NCBI GenBank assembly: GCA_002298995.1
Contig: DBMO01000004.1
Span: forward strand, 1 to 32,138
Length of the DNA stretch: 32,138 nt
Reading direction: 5' to 3'
Source of the DNA: Desulfarculales bacterium UBA696
GTDB taxonomy: Bacteria; Desulfobacterota; Syntrophobacteria; Syntrophobacterales; Syntrophobacteraceae
Shown here: positions 15,413 to 24,167 of the stretch, in pieces
Position numbering within the stretch: position 1 is the stretch's first letter
Layout of the letters: each line of letters starts with the position of its first letter
The notes under the pieces: generated by a model
The model's input: only the letters and a program-made list of their open reading frames with translations
What the model was told of the DNA's origin: nothing
Databases searched by the model: none
Translations under genes and position numbers: made by a program

Positions 15413-16717
15413 TCATTTCCCCAACCTGATTCGCACCGACTGCGCGTGGGCGTCGAGGCCTTCGAGTTCGGCCAGTTGGATGATCGACTGGGCATCGCGG
15501 TCGAATGCCTGCTTCGAATAGGCGATTACGCTGGTTTTCTTTAGAAAATCCTCCACCCCGAGGGCCGAGGCAAACCTTGCGCTGCCGGCGGTCGGGAGCA
15601 CGTGGTTGGGACCGGCGAAGTAGTCGCCGACCGGCTCCGGCGTGCGGTCTCCAATGAAAACCGCCCCCGCGTTTTCGATCATGCCGAGCAGAGGCAGGGG
15701 TTCTTTTACATGCAGTTCGAGATGTTCCGGGGCAATCCTGTTCGCGAGCGCAATAGCGGATTCGATGCTATCCACCACGAAAACGGCGCCGTAGGCCTTT
15801 ATGGATGCAGCGGCGGTATCGCGCCTTGGAAGCGCCAAAAGCTGGTCTTCAAGGCTTTTTGAAACCTCATCCGCAAGGCCCCTGCTGGTAGTTATGCAGA
15901 TTGCGCTTGCCGAAGAATCGTGTTCTGCCTGGCTGAGCAGGTCCGCCGCGATAAAATCGGCCCTGGCGGACTCGTCCGCGATGATGAGAATTTCGCTCGG
16001 CCCCGCTATCATGTCTATTCCGACCTCTCCGGAGACCAGCTTTTTTGCCAGGGCGACGTACATATTTCCGGGACCCACGATCACGTCCACAGGCGAAATC
16101 GCCTCGGTCCCGTATGCGAGCGCGGCAATCCCCCAGGCGCTTCCCGCCCTGTGAATCCTTGTAACGCCGACCTCCCTGGCCGCGGCGAGGAGGTGCGGAT
16201 TTACGCTCCCGTCTTTTCGGGGCGGGGTCGTCATGGCTATGTCGCGCACCCCGGCGAGCCTTGCCGGGACCGCATTCATGACAACTGATGAGATGAGCGG
16301 CGTTTCGCCTCCCATCCCCCCGGGGATATATAGCCCGGCCGCCTTTACCGGCCTTACCATCTGGCCCAGAAATGTACCGTCGGGCCGTGTAATAAAATAA
16401 GAACTTCGAATCTGCTGCCGGTGGAATTCTTCGACATTTCGGATGGCCTGGCGCAGGATATCGAGAAACCCCGGCTCTATCCCGGATAAAGCGGCCTCTA
16501 TTTCAGCATCGGAGACCGTGATTTGGTCACGCTCCATTTCCGGGGCGTCGAACTCCCGAGTAAAGCGCACCAGCGCCTCATCCCCGTCAGATTTAACGGC
16601 ATCAATTATTTCAGCCACCTTCTTTTCAAGGGCTGGGTCGGCGCCCGGTTTGCGCTTCGAAATCGCGCCGATCTTCCGCTCCGATTCAACCGACGGGTAT
16701 GCAAGTATCTCGATCAC
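15413..16717 (-). CDS. hisD: Histidinol dehydrogenase, 434 aa
   Basis: Catalyses the last two steps of histidine synthesis: NAD-dependent oxidation of histidinol to histidinal and then to histidine. Hallmarks are IVGPGNMYVALAKKLVSGEV, MIAGPSEILIIAD, the zinc-binding Gln and His in DLLSQAEHDSSA, the catalytic Glu-His of IAPEHLELHV, and Asp/His of GDYFAGPNHVLPT. The length is normal. The start codon is GTG 16717 with AAGGGA 8 bases upstream. It begins two bases after the rlpA stop codon, so translation is probably coupled. No other his biosynthesis gene is in the window, and it ends the hisS-led operon. Confidence 0.96.
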   Translation of the reverse strand: MIEILAYPSVESERKIGAISKRKPGADPALEKKVAEIIDAVKSDGDEALVRFTREFDAPEMERDQITVSDAEIEAALSGIEPGFLDILRQAIRNVEEFHRQQIRSSYFITRPDGTFLGQMVRPVKAAGLYIPGGMGGETPLISSVVMNAVPARLAGVRDIAMTTPPRKDGSVNPHLLAAAREVGVTRIHRAGSAWGIAALAYGTEAISPVDVIVGPGNMYVALAKKLVSGEVGIDMIAGPSEILIIADESARADFIAADLLSQAEHDSSASAICITTSRGLADEVSKSLEDQLLALPRRDTAAASIKAYGAVFVVDSIESAIALANRIAPEHLELHVKEPLPLLGMIENAGAVFIGDRTPEPVGDYFAGPNHVLPTAGSARFASALGVEDFLKKTSVIAYSKQAFDRDAQSIIQLAELEGLDAHAQSVRIRLGK

Positions 16718-16719
16718 TT

Positions 16720-17496
16720 CTAATTCCCTTCAACAGATAGCACGAAAGCATCCGGAAATCCGCCCGACTTGAAGCGGTCCACTTCCTGCTTTGCCGCCAT
16801 CAGGTCGCTGTAGTTTCCCACCTGCACGCGATAGATCGTTGCGCCCTTATCCAATCCCTGCGCGACCCTGGCTTCTACCTTCGCTGCCGCCATCTTGTCC
16901 CTCAACCTTGTAGCGTTGCCCTGGTCGCGGAAAGCGCCAATCTGTACGGCGAAGCTGCCGTACCGGAAAGATGGCGGCGGGTCAACTTTCCAGAAAGTAT
17001 CCTGCCCGACTTTGAACTCGGACGCCACCTGCACCGCCTCGACCCGCACAGGGGCCGTCCCGCGGCCGTAGCTGCCAAGTTCCTGGGCCGATTTGCACGA
17101 CAGGTCTATTACCCTGCCGGCGACAAAAGGTCCGCGGTCGTTTACCCGCAGAATTATCGATTTTTGATTCTGAAGATTGGTAACCTTGACGTAGGTCCCC
17201 AGGGGCAGGGTCTTATGCGCGGCGGTCAGCGCCCACATGTCGTAGGGTTCGCCGCAGGCGGTTCGCTTTCCGTGAAAATCGGCCCCATACCAGCTGGCGA
17301 TCCCCTCTTCGACGAACCCATCCGCTTTCGACAACGGATAATACCATATGCCCTTTATCTGGTAAGGTCTCTGGGATTTCAGGCCCGTTACGGGCGGGAC
17401 ACCCGGCGCGGGAGGCTTATAGCCGGGCTTCGAGCAGCTCAGGACAAAGGCGCACAAGATCAGGCAAACTCCGGCAATCCCCCCGATTCGGTGCAC
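16720..17496 (-). CDS. rlpA: RlpA-family lipoprotein with SPOR domain, 258 aa
   Basis: An outer-membrane-anchored septal ring protein; P. aeruginosa RlpA is a lytic transglycosylase acting on denuded glycan. Residues 1-20 are a signal peptide with lipobox VLSC and acylation site Cys21. The double-psi beta-barrel domain follows: EGIASWYGADFHGKRTACGE, then ALTAAHKTLPLGTYVKVTN and the conserved NDRGPFVAGRVIDLS. From about residue 180 to the end is a SPOR domain (YGSFAVQIGAFRDQGNATRL to GGFPDAFVL) that binds division-site peptidoglycan. The GTG start at 17496 follows a run of G residues serving as ribosome-binding site. It lies 69 bases after the citrate synthase-like gene and directly upstream of hisD. 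Confidence 0.92.
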   Translation of the reverse strand: MHRIGGIAGVCLILCAFVLSCSKPGYKPPAPGVPPVTGLKSQRPYQIKGIWYYPLSKADGFVEEGIASWYGADFHGKRTACGEPYDMWALTAAHKTLPLGTYVKVTNLQNQKSIILRVNDRGPFVAGRVIDLSCKSAQELGSYGRGTAPVRVEAVQVASEFKVGQDTFWKVDPPPSFRYGSFAVQIGAFRDQGNATRLRDKMAAAKVEARVAQGLDKGATIYRVQVGNYSDLMAAKQEVDRFKSGGFPDAFVLSVEGN

Positions 17497-17565
17497 AGCC
17501 CCCCCCTTTTTTGTTTTTCACCGCAGAGAACGCAGAGGACACAGATCTCTGAGGTGAAAATAAAG

Positions 17566-19401
17566 CTACCTGCCCAGTTCTCCGTTTTCCTCCATTTTGG
17601 CGAGGTCTTCGAAGCGGATGTCTATCCCAAGGATCCCGACGATTTCGTCCGATTCGTTCCGGATCGGCGCCGAAACGGTTATGCAAAGCGCTCCAGTGTA
17701 GCGGGACGTATAAAAATCGGTGACATGCACCTTGCCGTCGACTGTCGGGGCGATAAACCAGTCGCGGTCGGAGAGGTCTTCGCCGACCTTGGCCGATTCG
17801 TATTTTGCCTTATCAATGATGTGGGTAATATTGCGCGTGATCTTGCGCCCGGCGCTGTCGGTTACGTAAACATACTGGATGAAGGGGTTCAGCTCCAGGA
17901 ATGTTTGCAGGAGCGGCTCCTGGCGCTGCGGATCGAGGCTCTTGATGGTCTCGCTTTCGACTACCTCTTCGACAAGGTGGGCCGCAAGCGCGTAGGCGCG
18001 GCGCTTGAGGAGGTCGAATTCGCTTATGAAGTACTCGGGCAAAAACCGTCTTGCCCAGCGTTCGAGTTCTTCATTGGAAATCGAGGTGTTGCGGCCGGTT
18101 TCATACTCGCTCATCACCCGCTTATGCATCTTCAAAATGCCCGGATGGCGCTTGTCGAGGCGGCGCTCCCCTTCGAGATTCAGCCGCAGGTTCACCCAGT
18201 AGGCAACGCTCGCCACCCCCGACTTGTCGGTTACTATGATGCTTATCGGGCGGTTAAGGAGCTTGCTCGTGTCGAATACGTTGTAGATTTCCTCGTTTTT
18301 AACCAGGCCGTCGGCGTGAATTCCGGCGCGCGTCGCGTTGAAATCATCTCCCGCGAAAGGATAGTTCGGAGGGACTTTGTATGCGAGCTCGGATTTGAAG
18401 TAGTTTACGATATCGGTTATGGCGGTCGTATCGACCCCGTTCGAATCGCCCTTCAGGCCGATGTATTCGAAAATAAGCCCTTCTATGGGAGCGTTTCCCG
18501 TGCGTTCGCCAAATCCAAGCAGAGTTCCGTTAGCCCCGCCGCACCCATAGAGCCATGCGGTCGAAGTATTTACCAGCACCTTGTGAAAATCGTTATGCCC
18601 ATGCCATTCGAGCAGGTGACCCGGCACCCCGGCCTCGTCTATAAAGGCTCGCACGAGCTTCGGGACGCTTCTTGGCAGGGCCGAGCCGGGGTAGGTGACG
18701 CCGAACCCGAGCGTGTCGCACAGGCGGATTTTTACATCCACCCCGCTTTCCTCCCGAATCCGCATCAGCTCGATTGCCATCGGGATGCAGAAGCCGTATA
18801 CGTCGGCCCGCGTTACGTCCTCGAAATGGCAGCGAGGGATGATGCCTTTCTCGACCGCCGCCCGAACGATCTTGAGGTACTTTTCCAGGGCGCCAGCCCG
18901 GTCTATCTGGAGTTTCAGGAAAATGTGATAATCCGATACCGACGTGAGAATCCCGGTCTCTTTGAGGCCGTATCGCGCGACCAGGTCCAGGTCCTGTTCG
19001 ACTGCCCTGATCCAGCCGGTTATCTGCGGGTATGCGTAGCCTTTGGCCAGGCAGGCTTCGAGAGCCTTTTTGTCCTTATCGGTATAGAGGAAGAACTCGG
19101 ATTGGCGGATAACCCCGTTTGGCCCGGAGAGCCGGTGTAGCAGGTCGAATATGGTCTCGATCTGCTTTACCGTGTAGGGCGGCCGCGCCTGCTGGCCGTC
19201 CCGGAAGGTGGTGTCGGTTATAAACATCTCCTCGGCCGGGTCGATCGGAAGGAGCATGTGATCGAAGTCGATCAGCGGGACCTTTTCGTAGGGGAAAATA
19301 TCCCGCATCAGGTTCGGCTCGTCCGCATTCAGGACGCCCCTGCGTGACGATCCGGACCGCTCGCGGTCGAGAACTCTTTTCTTGGGGTTCCACCGGGCCA
19401 T
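17566..19401 (-). CDS. Probable Re-citrate synthase with C-terminal Cache-like domain, 611 aa
   Basis: Residues 50-440 are an HMGL-type TIM barrel of the homocitrate/isopropylmalate synthase superfamily. Metal and catalytic blocks are DTTFRDGQQ (63-71), RCHFEDVTRAD (190-200), EWHGHNDF (265-272) and GERTGNAP (298-305), with GIHADG at 360-365. From memory, the pattern around SEFFLYTDKDKKALE and ETGILTSVSDYHIFLKL resembles Re-citrate synthase (Clostridium kluyveri type) rather than LeuA or NifV. Residues about 465-600 add a Cache-like sensor: FLELNPFIQYVYVTDSAG, DLSDRDWF (542-549), VTDFYTSRYTGALCITVSAP and GILGIDI (589-595). No membrane segment or signal is present, so the sensor would face the cytoplasm. 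The start follows AAGAGGT. It lies 21 bases after aspS. Related proteins are sometimes mislabelled histone-lysine methyltransferase. Citramalate or homocitrate synthase are alternatives. Confidence 0.8.
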   Translation of the reverse strand: MARWNPKKRVLDRERSGSSRRGVLNADEPNLMRDIFPYEKVPLIDFDHMLLPIDPAEEMFITDTTFRDGQQARPPYTVKQIETIFDLLHRLSGPNGVIRQSEFFLYTDKDKKALEACLAKGYAYPQITGWIRAVEQDLDLVARYGLKETGILTSVSDYHIFLKLQIDRAGALEKYLKIVRAAVEKGIIPRCHFEDVTRADVYGFCIPMAIELMRIREESGVDVKIRLCDTLGFGVTYPGSALPRSVPKLVRAFIDEAGVPGHLLEWHGHNDFHKVLVNTSTAWLYGCGGANGTLLGFGERTGNAPIEGLIFEYIGLKGDSNGVDTTAITDIVNYFKSELAYKVPPNYPFAGDDFNATRAGIHADGLVKNEEIYNVFDTSKLLNRPISIIVTDKSGVASVAYWVNLRLNLEGERRLDKRHPGILKMHKRVMSEYETGRNTSISNEELERWARRFLPEYFISEFDLLKRRAYALAAHLVEEVVESETIKSLDPQRQEPLLQTFLELNPFIQYVYVTDSAGRKITRNITHIIDKAKYESAKVGEDLSDRDWFIAPTVDGKVHVTDFYTSRYTGALCITVSAPIRNESDEIVGILGIDIRFEDLAKMEENGELGR

Positions 19402-19422
19402 TTTTATTACCTCTTGCCGCCC

Positions 19423-21291
19423 TTATTTTTTCCGCTCGGCCTCGACTTTGAGGCACAGTTCCAAAAGTTGGTTCAGATCGGCATCCGAAGGCGCGCCGGT
19501 CATGAGGCACGTTGCCTTCTGGGTCTTCGGGAAAGCGATCACGTCGCGAATCGAACTCGAACCGCTCAGCAGCATGACCAGGCGGTCGAGACCGAAGGCA
19601 ACCCCGCCGTGCGGAGGAGCGCCGTACTGGAGCGCTTCGAGCAAAAACCCGAATTTTTCGTAGGCCTCTTCAGAAGAGATGCCAAGGGTTCTGAAAACGC
19701 GCTCCTGGGTCGGCGTCTGGTGGATTCGGATGCTTCCCCCGCCGATTTCCGTGCCATTTAGCACCAGGTCGTATGCGCGGCTTCGCACCTTCTCGGGACT
19801 GGTTTCCAGAAGCTCCAGGTCCTCTTCGGCAGGCGATGTGAACGGGTGGTGGACCGAAGTGAAGCGCTTCTCTTCGTGGTCCCATTCAACCAGCGGAAAG
19901 TCGGTTACCCAGACGAAGTTGAACGCTTGCGAATCGATCAGCCCCAGGCTCTGACCGATGCGAACTCTGAGGTTTCCGAGCGAATCGTTTACGACCTTTC
20001 GCTGGTCGGCGCCGAAAAGGACTATGTCGCCAAGCTTGAGCCCGAGTGTGTCGGTCAGGTTCTTCTGTACGTTTTCGGGCAAAAACTTCGTTATCGGTGA
20101 CTGCCAGCCGTCGGGCTGGATTTTTATCCAGGCAAGACCCTGCGCCCCAAAAATTTTAACAAATTCGGTGAGATCATCCAACTCTTTGCGGCTGAGGCGC
20201 GCTCCGTCGGGGACCCGCAGCGCCTTGACGATCCCCCCGCGTTCGATGGCCTGCTTGAACACGCGCAGGTCGGATTCCGCCACTATACTGGTTACATCCT
20301 GGAGCGGCAGGCCAAAGCGAGTGTCCGGGCGGTCGGTCCCATACAGGTCCATCGCCTGGGCGTAAGTCATGCGCGGAAACGGCAGGCTTACGCGCATACC
20401 CATTATTTCGCCGAAGAGGCGCTCGATCCAGCCCTCGATCATGTCATAGATATCCTGCTCGCGGATAAAGGACATTTCGAGGTCGAGCTGGGTGAATTCG
20501 GGCTGCCTGTCCGCGCGCAGGTCCTCGTCACGGAAGCACTTTACGATCTGGTAATACCGCTCGAAGCCGGAAACCATCAAAAGCTGCTTGAAAAGCTGCG
20601 GCGACTGGGGCAGTGCATAGAATTTTCCAGGGTTTACCCTGCTCGGCACGAGGTAATCGCGAGCGCCTTCCGGGGTGCTCCTGGTGAGTACCGGGGTTTC
20701 GACTTCGATGAACCCGAGGTCGTTGAAAAAGCCGCGCGTAAGCTGGGCAACCTTGTGGCGCAGCAGCAGGTTCTTATAGAGCTTCGGGCGACGAAGGTCG
20801 AGGTATCGATACCTGAGCCTGGTATTCTCGTTTACGTCAACTTCGTCTTCAACATGGAAGGGCGGGGTCTTGGAGGTGTTGAGGACCCGCAGTTCGGTTG
20901 CCGCTACCTCGATTTCACCGGTCGGCAGCTTGGGATTGGCCATTCCTTCGGGGCGAGGCCGGATTTTTCCCTTTGTGGCTATGACGAATTCGTTTCGAAG
21001 GTTTTCGGCGTTTGCGTGGGCCTCCGGGCTGATCTGGGGGTCGAAGACAACCTGGGTGAGCCCTTCCCGGTCCCGCAAATCGACGAAGATGAGCCCGCCG
21101 TGGTCGCGCCGCCGCTGAACCCAGCCCATGAGCACTACTTCTTTTGAAACGTCCTCCGCCCGCAGGCTGTTGCAGTCGGTTGCCTTTTGCCATTCGCCGA
21201 GCTGGTCCAAAACGACAGCGCTCACATCCGGAAACTGTTCCGGATTCTCCCGGTCCCGGGTTTCCACTCCATCCACCTTGATTTCCTCCAT
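19423..21291 (-). CDS. aspS: Aspartyl-tRNA synthetase, bacterial type, 622 aa
   Basis: Class II synthetase charging tRNA-Asp. The N-terminal OB-fold anticodon domain (about 45-140) contains GWVQRRRDHGGLIFVDLRD. Motif 1 lies in GFIEVETPVLTRSTPEGARDY and motif 2 is FRDEDLRADRQPEFTQLD. The bacterial GAD insertion (about 310-450) is present, and motif 3 is GLDRLVMLLSG near the C-terminus. The protein has about 30 extra residues at the N-terminus compared with E. coli AspRS. The start ATG 21291 is supported by AAAGGA 9 bases upstream. Whether it discriminates Asp from Asn tRNA is not decidable here. It follows hisS by 50 bases, a pairing common in Deltaproteobacteria and Firmicutes. Confidence 0.97.
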   Translation of the reverse strand: MEEIKVDGVETRDRENPEQFPDVSAVVLDQLGEWQKATDCNSLRAEDVSKEVVLMGWVQRRRDHGGLIFVDLRDREGLTQVVFDPQISPEAHANAENLRNEFVIATKGKIRPRPEGMANPKLPTGEIEVAATELRVLNTSKTPPFHVEDEVDVNENTRLRYRYLDLRRPKLYKNLLLRHKVAQLTRGFFNDLGFIEVETPVLTRSTPEGARDYLVPSRVNPGKFYALPQSPQLFKQLLMVSGFERYYQIVKCFRDEDLRADRQPEFTQLDLEMSFIREQDIYDMIEGWIERLFGEIMGMRVSLPFPRMTYAQAMDLYGTDRPDTRFGLPLQDVTSIVAESDLRVFKQAIERGGIVKALRVPDGARLSRKELDDLTEFVKIFGAQGLAWIKIQPDGWQSPITKFLPENVQKNLTDTLGLKLGDIVLFGADQRKVVNDSLGNLRVRIGQSLGLIDSQAFNFVWVTDFPLVEWDHEEKRFTSVHHPFTSPAEEDLELLETSPEKVRSRAYDLVLNGTEIGGGSIRIHQTPTQERVFRTLGISSEEAYEKFGFLLEALQYGAPPHGGVAFGLDRLVMLLSGSSSIRDVIAFPKTQKATCLMTGAPSDADLNQLLELCLKVEAERKK

Positions 21292-21341
21292 TGCGAACTA
21301 TCCTTTAGCAAAGACCGCCGCCTCTGCATGATTGTGCAAGA

Positions 21342-22607
21342 TTAAGATCTTTCGCTCAGTTCAAGCATTTCCCCGACGACTCCATCCAGCGGCAGGTTCT
21401 TCTGGGTCTTTTCGCGCATGTCGCGAAGCTGGATTTCACCCCTGTTCAGTTCGTCCTCACCAAGGATCAGGACGTAGCGTGCCCCGGTCTTGTCCGCCCG
21501 GCGCATCTGGCTCTTGAGGCTGCGGCCTTCGTAATCCATTTCCGCCTCTATCCCTCGGTCCCGAAGCTCTTGTACGAGCAGGAAGCCGCGAGCCCCGGCC
21601 GCTTCTCCGAGGGCGGCAACGAAAACCTGAGCCGCTCGGGCCGGTTCGGTTTGGTCCTGCTGGAGGAGCAGTATCAAGCGCTCCATTCCTATCGCGAATC
21701 CGATCCCCGCAACGTCGGGGCCGCCGAGGTCTTTCACAAGCCCGTTGTAGCGGCCTCCGCCGCCGATTGCGTTCTGTGACCCGAGGCGGTCCGTTACGAC
21801 CTCGAAGGTCGTTCGCATATAGTAATCGAGCCCCCGCACCATGCGCGGGTTTATGACAAAGGGAGTGCCAAGCCTTGTAAGATACCCCCTTACTGCGTCA
21901 AAATGCGCGCGGCACTCGTCATCTATCGAATCCATAATAGCCGGCGCTCCCGTGATCAGGGCCTTGCAGCGCTCGACCTTGCAGTCGAAAACGCGCAGCG
22001 GATTCGTTACTCTCCGGCGCAGGCAGTCGGGGCAGAAATCGTCTCCGGCCGCAATAAGGTAGTCCTGCAGGACCTTCCTATAGGTCTTCCTGCACTCGGG
22101 GCATCCCAGGGTATTGATATTTAGCATGATGCCCGAGACGCCGAGGCGCTCCAGGAAAAGGTGCAGCATGTGCATTATCTCGGCGTCGATCATCGGGGAA
22201 TCGATGCCGAAGACCTCCGCGTCGATTTGGTGAAACTGCCGGTAGCGCCCCTTCTGAGGCCGTTCGTGGCGAAACATCGGCCCGACTGCGTAGAATTTTT
22301 GAAGTATTGGATCGGCCTGGAGATTGTGCTGAATGTAGGCCCGAACAACGGATGCGGTCGCTTCGGGGCGAAGGGCCAGAAAGTCGCCGTTTCTGTCCTG
22401 GAACGAGTACATCTCCTTTTCGACGATATCCGTGCTCTCGCCAATACTTCTTGCGAATAATTCGAGCTTTTCCGCAACCGGCGTGCGGATCTCCCTATAG
22501 CCGAAATTTTCGAGAACTTCGCGCGCCGTCTTCTCGACCTTTTGCCACCACCCGACCTGGTCGGGTAATATATCATTCATGCCTCTAACGGCCTGAAGGG
22601 CTTCCAT
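21342..22607 (-). CDS. hisS: Histidyl-tRNA synthetase, 421 aa
   Basis: Class II synthetase charging tRNA-His. It begins with the usual AVRGMNDILPD. Motif 1 region is FGYREIRTPVAEKLELFARS, and motif 2 is FRHERPQKGRYRQFHQIDAE. The histidine-specific blocks are MVRGLDYYMRTTFEV and AIGGGGRYNGLVKDLGG. The C-terminal anticodon domain covers about residues 330-421. A cysteine group (CPEC, CPDC, then CKVERC, about residues 170-215) in the insertion domain could bind zinc, as in a subset of HisRS. The length is typical. ATG 22607 follows CGGAGA. It is the first gene of the operon running to hisD. The repeat at 22788-22910 separates it from the transporter gene upstream. Confidence 0.97.
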   Translation of the reverse strand: MEALQAVRGMNDILPDQVGWWQKVEKTAREVLENFGYREIRTPVAEKLELFARSIGESTDIVEKEMYSFQDRNGDFLALRPEATASVVRAYIQHNLQADPILQKFYAVGPMFRHERPQKGRYRQFHQIDAEVFGIDSPMIDAEIMHMLHLFLERLGVSGIMLNINTLGCPECRKTYRKVLQDYLIAAGDDFCPDCLRRRVTNPLRVFDCKVERCKALITGAPAIMDSIDDECRAHFDAVRGYLTRLGTPFVINPRMVRGLDYYMRTTFEVVTDRLGSQNAIGGGGRYNGLVKDLGGPDVAGIGFAIGMERLILLLQQDQTEPARAAQVFVAALGEAAGARGFLLVQELRDRGIEAEMDYEGRSLKSQMRRADKTGARYVLILGEDELNRGEIQLRDMREKTQKNLPLDGVVGEMLELSERS

Positions 22608-22787
22608 TCCATCTCCGCTGATCGTTAAAAATTTCAGGACAATCGAACACTTCTAAAAAAGGGGCAAGTAAAAGTCAAGGAAAACCCCGCCCCAATGCAA
22701 TTTTCGAGTATATCCCGCAGGGATCGAAAATGAAATGGGCCGGAATGGGAAGAGGTTTATGACGTCCACGATTGCAGGTAAGTCAAA

Positions 22788-22910
22788 GAGCGCTGATGGA
22801 ATACAATCAGCAGTTGGAATTACAAAAAGCGAAGTCCAACAATTGATGCCGGAGTGTTGGATTTCGCTTTTCGGGAAAGACAGGTTTGGGTTCGGCCACC
22901 ATCAGCGCTC
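22788..22910. repeat. Nested double palindrome, copy 2, overlapping a gene end
   Basis: Outer arms GAGCGCTGATGG (22788-22799) and CCATCAGCGCTC (22899-22910) are perfect. Inner arms AAAAGCGAAGTCCAAC (22825-22840) and GTTGGATTTCGCTTTT (22856-22871) differ by one base. On the minus strand the inner stem is followed by a T-run, so it could end transcription of the permease gene. The right outer arm supplies that gene's stop codon at 22902-22904. Confidence 0.72.
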
Positions 22911-23813
22911 AACCCGCCCCAATGCTGAAGGCGGGCGTCTTTTTCCCGAGTGGAAGGCGAGAATTGCGAAACAGGCCGCGTAGGGCAGGGCGAAAAAGAG
23001 CTGCTCGGGAAGCGCGGTCCATCTGACGGAGAGCCATTCAGAGGCCGCGTCGCAAAATCCGAAGAAAAGTACCGCCGCGAGCACCCCAGCCGGCCTCCAC
23101 CTTCCGAGTATTACCGCCGCAATGGCGAGATATCCCCTTCCCTGGGTCATATTCTCAACGAACTGTGAAAGGTCCCCGATCGATAGATACGCCCCTGCCA
23201 TTCCCGCCAGCGCACCTCCGGCGCATGCCGCCAAAAACCTGATTCGAAAAACAGGCAGCCCGGCTGCCGCGGCGGCTTCGGGACTTTCTCCGCAGGCCTT
23301 GAGGCGCAATCCGGCAACAGTCCACCTCAGAAACGCTATCACTACGCCCGCGAGCGCAAATGCAACCGGCACCAGGATCGAAATCCCCTCAAAAATTCCG
23401 CCGGGAGATGTCATGTTGCGGTGCAGCAAAGTGCTTATTTCGGGGAGCTTAGCCACTGTGGGCGAGGTCCCGTACACTCCGAAAATCTGGTTCAAAAGCA
23501 GCCCGGTGAGCCCAGCGGCGAGCAGGTTTACTGCAATCGAGCTGACGATCTGGTTTGCCCCGAGCTTGAGGCTTGCAGTCGCGTGCATCGCCGAGGCAAT
23601 TATTCCGGCTGTTATGCCGAACAGAAGCCCCAGCCAGGGCGAGCCGGTGGCCCATGTCCCAAGCACCGCGGCAAAAGCCCCGCACAGCATCATCCCTTCG
23701 AGGGCGAAATTGATCAGCCCGCCAAGTTCGCAAACCAGTCCGCCAAAAGCCGCGAGGAGCAGCGGGGCGGCTTTCCCGACCGTGAGGGATGTCAAGTCGA
23801 TCAGGGCCGACAT
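22902..23813 (-). CDS. ABC transporter permease, BMP/nucleoside type (second permease), 303 aa
   Basis: An inner-membrane permease of the BPD_transp_2 family with about eight hydrophobic segments. LAAFGGLVCELGGLINFALEGMMLCGAFAAVLG (split here as GGLINFALEGMML) is the classical block of the shorter permease in BMP-type nucleoside importers such as YufQ. KACGESPEAAAAAGLPVFRIR is the cytoplasmic coupling loop and GRGYLAIAAVILGRWRP the conserved later block. The start is taken as ATG 23813 (MSALIDLTS), which aligns with relatives; ATG 23858 would add 15 unusual residues. The last residues (about SALGRVER) and the stop codon come from a repeat, so the native C-terminus may have been replaced. It is separated from its presumed partners by an amidohydrolase and a toxin-antitoxin pair. 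Confidence 0.9.
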   Translation of the reverse strand: MSALIDLTSLTVGKAAPLLLAAFGGLVCELGGLINFALEGMMLCGAFAAVLGTWATGSPWLGLLFGITAGIIASAMHATASLKLGANQIVSSIAVNLLAAGLTGLLLNQIFGVYGTSPTVAKLPEISTLLHRNMTSPGGIFEGISILVPVAFALAGVVIAFLRWTVAGLRLKACGESPEAAAAAGLPVFRIRFLAACAGGALAGMAGAYLSIGDLSQFVENMTQGRGYLAIAAVILGRWRPAGVLAAVLFFGFCDAASEWLSVRWTALPEQLFFALPYAACFAILAFHSGKRRPPSALGRVER

Positions 23814-24167
23814 AGATCTAGGGATCCTTGTAAGGTGTCTCGCCATCAAATAGGGCAATTAATGCCCGACAATAGCCGCTCAAGGTGTTTCACTTTTAGA
23901 TCAGATTTTGAAAAATTGCAAAGTTGAGCTATCGGCGGGATTTCTTTGGGAAATGGAACTGCACCGGACCTCTCCCGATTGACGTCAGTGCGTTATGGTC
24001 GTATCCTGATGGAGTTATCCATGCAAGTAGGAGCTTAGCGTAAATCCGGACTGGTCAGCGGCCCTTCTGCTACCGGGTGGGTGTTGCTGCTCAATTGGAG
24101 CCGATTCCACGAACGGTAAGTCTACAAGCAGCCAGACAGACAAACAGGCTATACACCAGGATATTCC
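23814..24167. other. Intergenic region before the toxin-antitoxin pair
   Basis: This 354-base gap lies between two divergently transcribed genes. It must hold the promoter of the toxin-antitoxin pair and, if not cotranscribed, one for the permease. I see no convincing promoter, repeat or gene in it. Confidence 0.4.

Noticed and set aside
17164..19140. 658-codon open frame on the + strand
   Set aside because: It is antisense to rlpA and the citrate synthase-like gene. No ribosome-binding site or recognisable domain is present, whereas the minus-strand proteins are well-known families.
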